Positions 6,517-14,716 of a DNA stretch of 18,459 bases are shown one piece after another. The position numbers and the translations under genes were made by a program. Every line of letters starts with the position of its first letter. Within the stretch, counting starts at the first letter, position 1. This DNA is from CAZQEZ01 sp964592475 (GTDB lineage: Bacteria > Bacteroidota > Bacteroidia > Cytophagales > Cyclobacteriaceae). The stretch is from NCBI GenBank assembly GCA_964592475.1, contig CAZQEZ010000087.1:1-18459 (forward strand), given 5' to 3'. The notes below the pieces were generated by a model. The model made no database searches, was not told the origin of the DNA, and saw only the letters and a list, made by a program, of their open reading frames with translations.

Positions 6517-7578
6517 ATGCAAACACTTAAAAAAAATATCGAACCACCCATGGCCACAACTAGCTTCCCCACGGAAACAGCGCGAGTAATTACTACCAGG
6601 GGCTTGACCATTGGTTACAAGCAAAGAAACAATGTAAAGGTAATATGCGGTCATTTAAATTTAACTTTGAACCCTGGCGAGTTGGTTTGCCTGCTGGGGC
6701 CCAACGGAGCCGGAAAATCAACCCTTATGCGTACGCTGGCAGGTTTACAGCCAGCCCTCTCCGGTGAAGTCTTTTTACAGGGAAAATCAATAAATCATTA
6801 TCACAAGAAGAGCCTGTCGAAACAAATGAGCCTGGTGTTGACAGAAAAGCTTCAGGCCGACAATTTAAGTGTTTATAGCATCATTACTCTGGGGCGGTAC
6901 CCTTACCTCAACTGGTTTGGCCAGTTGCGAGAGCAAGACAAAAAAGTAATCAGGAATGCCATCCGGCTTACCGGGGTAGCTCCTTTTTTGCAAAAACAGA
7001 GCAATCAATTAAGTGATGGGGAAAAACAGAAAGTAATGATCACCCGTGCCCTGGTACAGGATACCCCACTGATCATTTTAGACGAGCCAACTGCCCATCT
7101 CGATTTACCCAACCGAGTAAAAATACTAAGATTGTTACGTAACATGGCACGCAGTACCGGTAAAGCCATCTTACTTTCCACCCACGAATTGGACCTTGCA
7201 TTGCAGGCCGCCGACTTGATCTGGTTGATGATGCCGGATAAAACCATCGTATCTGGTGCCCCGGAAGACCTGATACTGCAAGGAACCTTTGAATCGGCTT
7301 TTCAAAAAGCGGGGCTGGAATTTGACCGGTATGCCGGCACTTTTAAGTTACACCAATCTGAACATGATAAACAAATTGCTCTTAGTGGCGGACAATTCCA
7401 TAATTACTGGACTAAGAGGGCATTGCAAAGAGCTGGCTATTTGGTGAACCAAGATGCACCATTAAAATGCACCATTGAAGAAACAAAACATGCTGTAAAG
7501 TGGAAACTTTATCGCGACGATATTGCTGAGGAATTCACCAATATAGAAAACTTAATAAAAAAACTTAATAAATGTTAA
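6517..7578 (+). CDS. btuD: BtuD/FecE-family ABC transporter ATPase with C-terminal extension
   Basis: The product (353 aa) powers corrinoid import with BtuC. It shows Walker A GPNGAGKST (61-69), the ABC signature LSDGEKQ (about 165-171), Walker B LIILDEP with the D-loop at 185-196, and the switch histidine in STHELD (221-226). The conventional ATPase domain ends near residue 255. The remaining 95 or so residues form a tail containing SGGQFHNYWTKRALQRAGY. That makes it longer than the 250-270 aa typical of E. coli BtuD or FecE. I recall a similar tail on Bacteroidota members, but its role is unknown to me. The N-terminal 20 residues before the first strand look poorly conserved, so the ATG at 6550 (residue 12) is an alternative start. 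Confidence 0.92.
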   Translation: MQTLKKNIEPPMATTSFPTETARVITTRGLTIGYKQRNNVKVICGHLNLTLNPGELVCLLGPNGAGKSTLMRTLAGLQPALSGEVFLQGKSINHYHKKSLSKQMSLVLTEKLQADNLSVYSIITLGRYPYLNWFGQLREQDKKVIRNAIRLTGVAPFLQKQSNQLSDGEKQKVMITRALVQDTPLIILDEPTAHLDLPNRVKILRLLRNMARSTGKAILLSTHELDLALQAADLIWLMMPDKTIVSGAPEDLILQGTFESAFQKAGLEFDRYAGTFKLHQSEHDKQIALSGGQFHNYWTKRALQRAGYLVNQDAPLKCTIEETKHAVKWKLYRDDIAEEFTNIENLIKKLNKC

Positions 7579-7655
7579 CTAAAACCGAAAATAATGAAAC
7601 AAATAAAAAAATATGAATTGCGACTAAAACCGCCTTTTTATTCATTTAAATAATA

Positions 7656-7680
7656 TTATCGTGATATACTGGCACGATAA
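7656..7680. promoter_or_regulatory. 8-bp perfect inverted repeat upstream of btuB
   Basis: TTATCGTG (7656-7663) and CACGATAA (7673-7680) form a perfect inverted repeat with a 9-bp spacer, inside the 184-bp gap between btuD and btuB. The centre is about 95 bp upstream of the btuB ATG. No T-tract follows, so it is not a classical terminator. It could be an operator for a dimeric regulator, or an RNA hairpin that sets transcript stability between transporter and receptor. Confidence 0.5.
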
Positions 7681-7710
7681 AGACAAAAATCTAGGGGCCC
7701 TTTAAATAGA

Positions 7711-7718
7711 TAATTTTG
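7711..7718 (+). promoter_or_regulatory. Candidate -7 box for btuB
   Basis: TAATTTTG fits TAnnTTTG and lies 44 bp before the btuB ATG, downstream of the inverted repeat. No TTTG is visible at -33, so an internal promoter for btuB is only possible. It matters because outer-membrane receptors often need more transcript than the ABC genes before them. Confidence 0.3.
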
Positions 7719-7762
7719 TCATATTATCCAGTTGTTTTTAACTAATTAAACATTTTTTATTA

Positions 7763-10198
7763 ATGAAAAAAGCTAACAACAATTTACGAGTATTCTGTAT
7801 TATGCTTGGTATATTAACTTATGCCTGGCATGCATCGGCCCAACAGGCAACCGTGCAAGGGCTGGTAATGGGAGAAAACGATCAACCCTTGTCAGGATCA
7901 GCGGTCCAGATAAAAGGAAGCAACACTGGTACCATAACCAACTTAAAAGGTGAATTCATCTTAAAAATTAACCAATATCCTGCTACTTTGCTTATTTCGT
8001 TCCACGGATACACCAGCAAAGAAGTCAATGTCAGTGAAGCATCGGAGTATCTTAAAATTAAATTAAACGAAGATGTAAGACAATTGAATGATCTGGTAAT
8101 CACGGCTACCCGTTCGGCCCGGGATATGGAAAATGTACCACAAAAAGTACACGTTATTTCTAAAAAGGATATTGAAAATATGATAGCAACAGACATTACC
8201 GATGTACTGAAAAAGGATGCTGCTGTAGATGTAATCCAATATCCTGGATTACTTTCCGGGATTGGTATCAGAGGATTCAGGCCTCAATTTTCTGGTATCA
8301 ACCAACGTACTTTGTTGCTGATCGATGGCCGCCCGGCAGGCGCCACTAACCTGGCCACCATCGACATGAATAATGTAGAAAGGATTGAGGTATTAAAAGG
8401 TCCGGCATCGGCACTTTATGGTGCACAAGCCATGGGAGGAGTAGTTAATTTGATAACCAAAAAAACAGATGGCGATATAACCGGACGTGTATATGGGGCT
8501 CTGGGTAACTTTGGGCGTGCAGAAGGTGGATTTTCTGCCGGTGGAAACATCAGTCAAAATCTTGATTTCGATCTTACCTTTAACAGTTATACCCAGGCCA
8601 AAGATTTTCGAATAGGTGACGGTAATCTTTTCAGGAATTTATTTGATTCTGACCAGGCCACTCGTATTATCTGGACAGACAATGGCAAACAAGAAATTGA
8701 TATCGACGATGCCAGGGGAGATGGCAAAATCAGGCCCAATACAACGTATAATAAATATTCAGGAGCTTTTCGTATAGGTTATGACATCAATGATCAATGG
8801 CGGGTAGATGCTAAAGTGGATCGTTTTTATGCCGAAGATGTGAATTCGCCGGGCAACATTGAAGATGGCAATCAACGTCCTAGCTTGAAAGACATCGAGC
8901 GAGAGGGTGGAGATTTAATAATTAATGGAAGAATTGGAGAAAAAAATGAAATAACAGCCAAGCTCTTTGCTGCCAGAGAACAGACAACTCGATACCGGTT
9001 ACGGGTTAATGATTCCACCACAGTTCGGACTTCCTTCAAGAATGGTGATGACCAATTAGATTGGATAGGTGCTCAAGTGATGGACAGACAGCAAATCGGT
9101 AATCATTTCTTCACGGCCGGTATAGATTTTAACCAAATAAAACAAAATGACCTCCGCTTTAATGATCGAGGAATAGTTAATCCGGTTCGTGCCCAAAGTC
9201 CAAATTTCACACAAAGGAATACCGGTATTTACGTCCAAGGAGAGCTAAATTTCCTAAATAACAGGTTAAATGCTACCGCCGGCATCAGGAATGAAATTAT
9301 TGCCTTTAACATCACAGGCACCGATCAATTTCCTTCACGTTCAGAAACTAATAATACCATCAATCCAAGCCTTGGCATCAACTTCAATTTTGCCAATAAC
9401 TTGTTTTTACATTCCACTTTTGGTACTGCGTTTACCCCGGTAGGTGCTTTTGAAATTGCAGGATATGATGAAAGGCAAGTTGATCAAAACAACAATGATG
9501 GCTCTGATACAGTGAACGTATGGTCAGGAAATCCCGATCTGGAGAATCAGCAAAGTCAAACCTTTGATATCGGTATACGTTATTCCGGCGAAGAAAATCC
9601 CTTATCATTCGATATTACATTTTTCTACACACGCATACAGAATAATATTGTAAATAACGTGATTCAATTCCCCGGTCGGCTCTCGGAATCAGGTGCTGTC
9701 ATTAGAAATTTTAATACTTATGCTAATTCAGACCAAACAAACTTAAATGGTTTGGAATTTGATCTCAGCTATATTCTTCCTTTTGGAGTAAATTTATTTG
9801 CTAATGGAGTTTACATTTTGAAAGCAGAAGAAATCCGGGAAATATTCAGGCAACCAGAACCGCTTACCCTAAATATGCATAATGTGGCTAACCTTAATCT
9901 CAACTATGGGGTAAGCTTTGATATGTCTTGGCTAAGTGCCCATCTCACCGGCCGTTATGTAGGACAGCGATTCGATACTGATTGGTCCTACTATTTAAGT
10001 TCGGATAATGTAGCCGGAGACTACGCAGACATACAATATCCTGCATTTATGACTTTAGATCTTACTACATCAGTTACAATAGGTACCAGTAAATTTACTG
10101 TTCTGGTCGGCAATATCACTGATGAAAACTACTACGAAAAGAGAGGTTTTAATCTGATGGGACGTAACTATATGTTGAGGTACAGTCTAAATTTCTAA
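7763..10198 (+). CDS. btuB: TonB-dependent outer-membrane corrinoid receptor
   Basis: The product (811 aa) should bring cobalamin or other corrinoids across the outer membrane using TonB energy. Residues 1-26 are a signal peptide ending HASA. A carboxypeptidase-regulatory-like domain follows at about 28-105 (VQGLVMGENDQPLSGSAVQI), typical of Bacteroidota receptors. The TonB box region is NDLVITATRS at about 109-118. The plug domain spans about 120-235 (GIGIRGF, LLLIDGRPAG, VERIEVLKGPASALYG, GGVVNLITKK). The beta-barrel fills the rest and ends with the aromatic RYSLNF needed for assembly. There is no SusD partner gene, which fits a BtuB-like rather than a glycan receptor. Corrinoid specificity is inferred from the operon; the barrel sequence alone would also fit other metal chelates. 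Confidence 0.93.
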   Translation: MKKANNNLRVFCIMLGILTYAWHASAQQATVQGLVMGENDQPLSGSAVQIKGSNTGTITNLKGEFILKINQYPATLLISFHGYTSKEVNVSEASEYLKIKLNEDVRQLNDLVITATRSARDMENVPQKVHVISKKDIENMIATDITDVLKKDAAVDVIQYPGLLSGIGIRGFRPQFSGINQRTLLLIDGRPAGATNLATIDMNNVERIEVLKGPASALYGAQAMGGVVNLITKKTDGDITGRVYGALGNFGRAEGGFSAGGNISQNLDFDLTFNSYTQAKDFRIGDGNLFRNLFDSDQATRIIWTDNGKQEIDIDDARGDGKIRPNTTYNKYSGAFRIGYDINDQWRVDAKVDRFYAEDVNSPGNIEDGNQRPSLKDIEREGGDLIINGRIGEKNEITAKLFAAREQTTRYRLRVNDSTTVRTSFKNGDDQLDWIGAQVMDRQQIGNHFFTAGIDFNQIKQNDLRFNDRGIVNPVRAQSPNFTQRNTGIYVQGELNFLNNRLNATAGIRNEIIAFNITGTDQFPSRSETNNTINPSLGINFNFANNLFLHSTFGTAFTPVGAFEIAGYDERQVDQNNNDGSDTVNVWSGNPDLENQQSQTFDIGIRYSGEENPLSFDITFFYTRIQNNIVNNVIQFPGRLSESGAVIRNFNTYANSDQTNLNGLEFDLSYILPFGVNLFANGVYILKAEEIREIFRQPEPLTLNMHNVANLNLNYGVSFDMSWLSAHLTGRYVGQRFDTDWSYYLSSDNVAGDYADIQYPAFMTLDLTTSVTIGTSKFTVLVGNITDENYYEKRGFNLMGRNYMLRYSLNF

Positions 10199-10206
10199 GG
10201 CATTAT

Positions 10207-10272
10207 GAGGCTATCCATAAATATTAAAAGGTTCTGCATAGATTCTTTTTCTTAGGATAGCCTCTGTTTTTA
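10207..10272 (+). terminator. Hairpin terminator or attenuator after btuB
   Basis: GAGGCTATCC (10207-10216) pairs perfectly with GGATAGCCTC (10255-10264), and TGTTTTTA follows directly. The 38-nt loop has an inner helix, AAAAG with CTTTT. The stem begins 8 bp after the btuB stop. It may end the transport transcript or reduce transcription of the biosynthesis genes, which continue on the same strand. The next gene starts only 56 bp later, and I see no convincing promoter in those bases. Confidence 0.65.
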
Positions 10273-10328
10273 CAAAAGAAATTTAATTTAATTAATTATT
10301 TGGGGAAATATATTAAATCAAACCGATT

Positions 10329-10910
10329 ATGAAAATATACACACGTAAAGGTGACCAGGGTAAAACCGGAGTTTACGGTGGAAAACGCGAATTTAAAGAT
10401 TCGGCCCGAATAGAATGTAATGGTGATATTGATGAAGCCAATTCTACTATTGGGTATTTACGGGTAAAGCTTGGCTCTAAGCACTCCTGGCAGGCCAACT
10501 TGCACCGCATCCAGAAAGACCTGATGGATATGATGTCGCACCTGGCCCGACCTTCAGACTCTAATAAGGCAAACAAAAACCCTAAGCCTGAGGATGGTGC
10601 AGAGTTTTGCGAGCAATGGATGGACCAGCTGGAGGCAGAAATCACTGAACCTTCCGATTATTTTTTACTTCCTGGCGGCAATGAAATATCAGCCATTTGT
10701 CACATGATACGTACCCAAATGCGCCGGGCAGAACGACGTTTGGTAACCTTGGCCAGGGAAGACCCTGAATGTGTAGAAGATTATATCGCTGCCTACATCA
10801 ACCGGCTGTCTGATCTATTCTTCATTTTGGCCCGACATGAAATGCATTGCGCCGGAGTAGAAGAGGAAAGATGGCAATTATTTTTGTACAAAAGAATAAA
10901 AAAAGATTGA
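10329..10910 (+). CDS. pduO: PduO-type cob(I)alamin adenosyltransferase
   Basis: The product (193 aa) transfers the adenosyl group of ATP to reduced cob(I)alamin or cobinamide, making the coenzyme form. The PduO-family ATP-binding N-terminus YTRKGDQGKTGVYGG is at residues 4-18. DIDEANSTIGYL lies at 33-44, and the conserved C-terminal helices read LLPGGNEISAICHMIRTQ, then MRRAERRLV, then YINRLSDLFFILAR. Length suits a stand-alone cytoplasmic trimeric enzyme. It is the first gene after the post-btuB hairpin. In such clusters the enzyme can act on cobyrinate diamide as well as on imported corrinoids, so either CobO-like or salvage roles are possible. The C-terminus (WQLFLYKRIKKD) overlaps the candidate upstream starts of cobB. 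Confidence 0.95.
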   Translation: MKIYTRKGDQGKTGVYGGKREFKDSARIECNGDIDEANSTIGYLRVKLGSKHSWQANLHRIQKDLMDMMSHLARPSDSNKANKNPKPEDGAEFCEQWMDQLEAEITEPSDYFLLPGGNEISAICHMIRTQMRRAERRLVTLAREDPECVEDYIAAYINRLSDLFFILARHEMHCAGVEEERWQLFLYKRIKKD

Positions 10911-12250
10911 AAAGTAAAAAACCACAAATAATGATAGCAGCACCGGCAAGTCACCAGGGCAAAACTACGGTAACTCTGGGATTGCTGCGAGCTCTGCATA
11001 ACCGTGGCTTACATGTTCAGTCCTTTAAATGTGGGCCCGATTACCTGGATACTTATCATCACGGTCTGGCTTCCGGTACTACGGGCATCAATCTGGACCT
11101 GTTTATGTCATCAACGGATCATGTACAGCAATTGTATGGCAAATATGCCGCCAATGCTGACGTAGCTGTAACGGAAGGTGTGATGGGACTCTTCGATGGC
11201 TCAGTGGAAGACCATGGCAGTGCAGCATCATTGGCCAAATCGCTACAAATTCCGGTGGTTATGGTGATGAATGCCAGTGCTATGGCATGGTCAGCTGCAG
11301 CCATATTGTATGGTTTTAAAAATTTTGACCCGGAAGTGCAACTGGCTGGGGTTATATTTAACCAGGTAAAAACAACATCCCATTATAGAATTTTACAAGA
11401 TGCTGCCAAAAGAGTTGGCGTAGAGGCACTGGGATACATTCCTCCTTCTGATGCCATACAACTTCCCTCCCGTTACCTGGGTTTGAATATTGATCCGGAT
11501 ATCGACTTTACACATATCATTGAAAAAATAGCAAATCACGTGCAAAATCATATAGACCTGGATAAATTACTGGCAATCACGAGTGTTGACTTTTCTCATC
11601 CTCAACAGAACAAATCATTCAACATTTCTGAAACAGGCAGTCTGAAAATTGCGGTGGCTCACGACGAAGCTTTCAATTTCTTTTATCAGGAAAATTTCGA
11701 GACGCTTGCCCGGTTGGGAAAAATCACATATTTCAGTCCACTGCATGATAAAACATTACCGGAAACGGACCTTCTTTATCTGGCAGGGGGTTATCCGGAG
11801 TTATATTTGCCCACTTTGTCTCAAAATCAATCGATGCTAAGTAGCATCAAAATATACTGTGAAAAAGGCGGCTGTGCCCTGGCTGAATGTGGTGGTCTGA
11901 TGTACCTGGGTGAGCAAATCACCGATTCGGCTGGAAATGAATTTCCAATGGTCGATTTTTTCCCGGTCAGCACATCTATGGTGGATAAGCAAATGACTCT
12001 TGGGTATCGAAGTTTTGAATTAGACGAATTTATTATCAAAGGCCACGAGTTTCATTATTCACGATTGGAAGAAAAAGGTAAAATTGAAGGTTTCGGCCGA
12101 CTAACCAATGCCCGCGGTGAGCCTGTAAAAAGTAAAGTGTATCGTAAAAAGCAGGTAACCGGTTCTTATGTACATTTTTACTGGCCGGAGAATCCATATT
12201 TTCTGGAGCAATTAATTAAAAGAAAAAACCATGAGCATCCAAAGACTTAA
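10907..12250 (+). CDS. cobB: Cobyrinate a,c-diamide synthase (CobB/CbiA)
   Basis: This cytoplasmic amidotransferase uses glutamine and ATP to amidate side chains a and c of cobyrinate. The N-terminal CbiA domain carries the P-loop APASHQGKTT and KCGPDYLDTYHH. The C-terminal glutaminase domain has LAGGYPELY, nucleophile C328 in ALAECGGLMYLGE and catalytic-type H423 in SYVHFYW. I chose TTG 10907, which overlaps the preceding stop as TTGA and gives 447 aa with the family's short N-terminus (KSKKPQIMIAAP). ATG 10871 (459 aa) and TTG 10847 are alternatives, but both would place the extra residues inside the conserved end of the adenosyltransferase gene. Its 3' end overlaps cobQ by 20 bp. Family assignment is firm; the start is not. 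Confidence 0.93.
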   Translation: MKSKKPQIMIAAPASHQGKTTVTLGLLRALHNRGLHVQSFKCGPDYLDTYHHGLASGTTGINLDLFMSSTDHVQQLYGKYAANADVAVTEGVMGLFDGSVEDHGSAASLAKSLQIPVVMVMNASAMAWSAAAILYGFKNFDPEVQLAGVIFNQVKTTSHYRILQDAAKRVGVEALGYIPPSDAIQLPSRYLGLNIDPDIDFTHIIEKIANHVQNHIDLDKLLAITSVDFSHPQQNKSFNISETGSLKIAVAHDEAFNFFYQENFETLARLGKITYFSPLHDKTLPETDLLYLAGGYPELYLPTLSQNQSMLSSIKIYCEKGGCALAECGGLMYLGEQITDSAGNEFPMVDFFPVSTSMVDKQMTLGYRSFELDEFIIKGHEFHYSRLEEKGKIEGFGRLTNARGEPVKSKVYRKKQVTGSYVHFYWPENPYFLEQLIKRKNHEHPKT

Positions 12251-13700
12251 ACCATTGATGCTGGCAGGGACTGCTTCTGATGTAGGTAAAAGCATTATCG
12301 CTGCTGCCTTTTGCCGCATTTTCCGGCAGGATGGATACGCACCTGCACCTTTCAAAGCCCAGAACATGTCGCTCAACAGTTATGTTACACCCGAAGGTCT
12401 GGAAATAGGGCGAGCCCAGGCGATGCAGGCCGAAGCTGCCGGCATTCCTTGCCATACCGATATGAACCCCGTGCTACTGAAGCCGACCAATCATGCCACA
12501 TCGCAAGTAGTATTGAATGGAAAACCGCATGGTAATCAATCAGCCTGTGATTATTTCAACCCCAATAACCGGGAGCAGTTGTTCGGCTACGTGAAAGAGG
12601 CATTTGACCGCTTGCATCAGCAGTACAACCCAATTGTAATGGAAGGTGCAGGTAGTATTGCCGAACTCAATTTAAAGAAAAAAGACATTGTAAACCTGCG
12701 TATGGCAGCTTATGCCGGAGCTAAGGTTTTTCTGATAGCCGACATCGACAAAGGAGGCGTATTTGCCAGTATATATGGCACCATTAAATTATTAAACCTG
12801 GCGGAGCAGGATTTGATTGCAGGCATCATCATCAATAAGTTCAGAGGTGATCCACGTCTGTTTTTTGAGGGTAGGCAGTTGATTGAAGAACTCACGGGCA
12901 AGCCGGTTTTGGCGGTTTTGCCCTGGTTTAATCATATTCACCTGGATGAGGAAGATTCCGTAGCGATAGACAAAAAGCCCTCAATACCTTTTCCCCACAA
13001 AGTAAATATCGGGGTGGTAAGATTACCACGAATGGCTAACTACACTGATTTTCATGTATTTGAGCATTTGGCGGGAGTCCATCTTTTCTACAGTCAGCAG
13101 CCGCAAATGCTGCAACAAGCTGATGTTATTATTATACCCGGAAGTAAAAACACCATAGAAGACCTGATTTTTGTAAAAAAAACAGGACTGGATAAGGTAA
13201 TCCAAAGAGCCCATGCTCAAGGCAAAAAGGTGATCGGGATCTGTGGTGGATTTCAAATGATGGGAGAAACTATTGAAGACCCTTTCATGGTAGAGTCGGC
13301 CGTGAAATCCACATCAGGTTTGGGTATTTTACCCATCAAAACCACTATGCTGCAGGAAAAACAAACCCTGCAACAGCAATTTTATTTCAAAGAAAGTAAA
13401 GAAATATGCCGGGGCTATGAAATACACATGGGAGATACCGCTGGATTGATGCCGGAATATGGATTGAATCAATTGCCAGATGGCCGGACAGAAGGCTACC
13501 GTTTGACCCTCAATTGTTATGGCACTTACATGCATGGCATCTTTGATAATGCAGCAGTGCTGAGGGATTTATTCAAGGATTTTGATGTAGAGGTGCAAGA
13601 TTTTGATTTTAATAAATTCAAACAACAACAATACGATAAGCTGGCTGAAATGGTCAGAAATGAGGTTGACATAAAAAAAATATATAGTATATTATCATGA
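12231..13700 (+). CDS. cobQ: Cobyric acid synthase (CobQ/CbiP)
   Basis: The product (489 aa) amidates side chains b, d, e and g of adenosylcobyrinate a,c-diamide to give adenosylcobyric acid, using ATP and glutamine. The nucleotide-binding motif GTASDVGKS is at 13-21 and the family signature KAQNMSLNSYVT at 42-53. MEGAGSIAELNL and DIDKGGVFASIYGT follow. The glutaminase domain holds C338 (GICGGFQMMGE), YEIHMG and H435 (YMHGIFDN). Length is normal. The start lies inside the cobB tail (20-bp overlap) and the stop overlaps the next gene as ATGA, so the three genes are translationally coupled. Confidence 0.97.
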   Translation: MSIQRLKPLMLAGTASDVGKSIIAAAFCRIFRQDGYAPAPFKAQNMSLNSYVTPEGLEIGRAQAMQAEAAGIPCHTDMNPVLLKPTNHATSQVVLNGKPHGNQSACDYFNPNNREQLFGYVKEAFDRLHQQYNPIVMEGAGSIAELNLKKKDIVNLRMAAYAGAKVFLIADIDKGGVFASIYGTIKLLNLAEQDLIAGIIINKFRGDPRLFFEGRQLIEELTGKPVLAVLPWFNHIHLDEEDSVAIDKKPSIPFPHKVNIGVVRLPRMANYTDFHVFEHLAGVHLFYSQQPQMLQQADVIIIPGSKNTIEDLIFVKKTGLDKVIQRAHAQGKKVIGICGGFQMMGETIEDPFMVESAVKSTSGLGILPIKTTMLQEKQTLQQQFYFKESKEICRGYEIHMGDTAGLMPEYGLNQLPDGRTEGYRLTLNCYGTYMHGIFDNAAVLRDLFKDFDVEVQDFDFNKFKQQQYDKLAEMVRNEVDIKKIYSILS

Positions 13701-14716
13701 TTTACGGACATGGAGATGATACCTTTCTTATAAAAGGAGATTTGCGAGCCAATTTTAGTAGTAACGTGTACCCCGGTGGTATGCCGGTGGAACTTCAGTC
13801 TCTCTTGAAAGACCAGATAAAGCTGGCTGGAAGTTATCCCGAACCCAATGCCCAGCCGATGAGGGAAGCCTGTGCCAGGCATCATGGTCTTTCAGCTGAT
13901 CATTTCATTATTTGCAATGGAACCATTGAGTCGATCTACCTACTGGCTCATGCCTGCCGCGAGGCTGACATCACCATAGCAGAGCCCACCTTTTCAGAAT
14001 ATGAAGATGCAGCAAAGCTTTACCATCAAAACTGCCGCTTCATTCCCTGGAATGCTTTGAACAATCAGAAATATTTCCCTTCATCGTTAGTGATGATCTG
14101 CAACCCTAATAATCCCACCGGAACCCTGCTATCATCCGGGAAAATCGAAACCTGGCTGCGTGACAATCCACATACCATTTTCATCATTGATGAAGCCTAT
14201 CACGCTTTTACCCATGAATCGCAATCGGTGATACACCTGGTAAGCCGGGTAAACAACCTGGTGGTGCTGCGATCCATGACCAAACAATTTAGCATTCCGG
14301 GGCTGAGGGTTGGTTACCTTGCAGCCAGGGAGAACTTAATTCAAAAACTGCTACGATTTAAACTACCCTGGTCAGTAAATACGCTAGCATTGATAGCAGG
14401 GAAGTATCTGTTGGATCATTATGAAAAATTAATACCGGATATGCAACCGCTACTGGCTGAAACTGAATGGTTGAAAGGCCAAATTAATGCCATAGAAGGC
14501 TTTAATTGCAGAAAAAGCCAAACCACTTTTTTTCTGGTGAAATGTAGAAAATACGCGGCTTCGGAATTAAAGCAATACCTGCTGGATGAGCATGGCATCC
14601 TGATCAGAGATGCCGCTAATTTTCACGGCCTGGACAAAAGCTATTTTCGCCTGGCCACCCAATCGAGAGAGCAAAACATTGAACTAACAAACGCTTTGAA
14701 AGCATGGAAAAGTTGA
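13697..14716 (+). CDS. cobD: Threonine-phosphate decarboxylase-like PLP enzyme (CobD/CobC)
   Basis: The product (339 aa) is a fold-type I PLP enzyme of the aminotransferase class I/II family. In a cob operon it most likely decarboxylates L-threonine O-3-phosphate to (R)-1-aminopropan-2-yl phosphate, the linker that CbiB attaches. Visible are YPEPNAQPMREACARHHGL (48-66), the cofactor phosphate-binding CNGTIES (73-79), NPNNPTG (136-142), D165 in IIDEAYH, the Schiff-base lysine K196 in SMTKQFSIPG and R204 in LRVGY. Histidinol-phosphate aminotransferase is the closest alternative by sequence; the position between cobQ and cbiB favours the cobalamin role. The symbol follows Salmonella usage (cobC in Pseudomonas denitrificans). 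It starts in the cobQ stop (ATGA) and overlaps cbiB by 13 bp. Confidence 0.88.
   Translation: MIYGHGDDTFLIKGDLRANFSSNVYPGGMPVELQSLLKDQIKLAGSYPEPNAQPMREACARHHGLSADHFIICNGTIESIYLLAHACREADITIAEPTFSEYEDAAKLYHQNCRFIPWNALNNQKYFPSSLVMICNPNNPTGTLLSSGKIETWLRDNPHTIFIIDEAYHAFTHESQSVIHLVSRVNNLVVLRSMTKQFSIPGLRVGYLAARENLIQKLLRFKLPWSVNTLALIAGKYLLDHYEKLIPDMQPLLAETEWLKGQINAIEGFNCRKSQTTFFLVKCRKYAASELKQYLLDEHGILIRDAANFHGLDKSYFRLATQSREQNIELTNALKAWKS

Noticed and set aside
7579..7762. A third cobalamin riboswitch before btuB
   Set aside because: No B12 box (AGTCAGxxGACCTGCC-like) or GGTGAAAATCC block is present in the gap.
10273..10328. Promoter near TAATTATTTGG before the adenosyltransferase gene
   Set aside because: The spacing does not fit TAnnTTTG (two extra bases) and there is no clear -33 TTTG.
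13526..13885. Minus-strand open frame of 119 codons across the cobQ/cobD junction
   Set aside because: It is antisense to two conserved genes and shows no domain, so it is a shadow frame.
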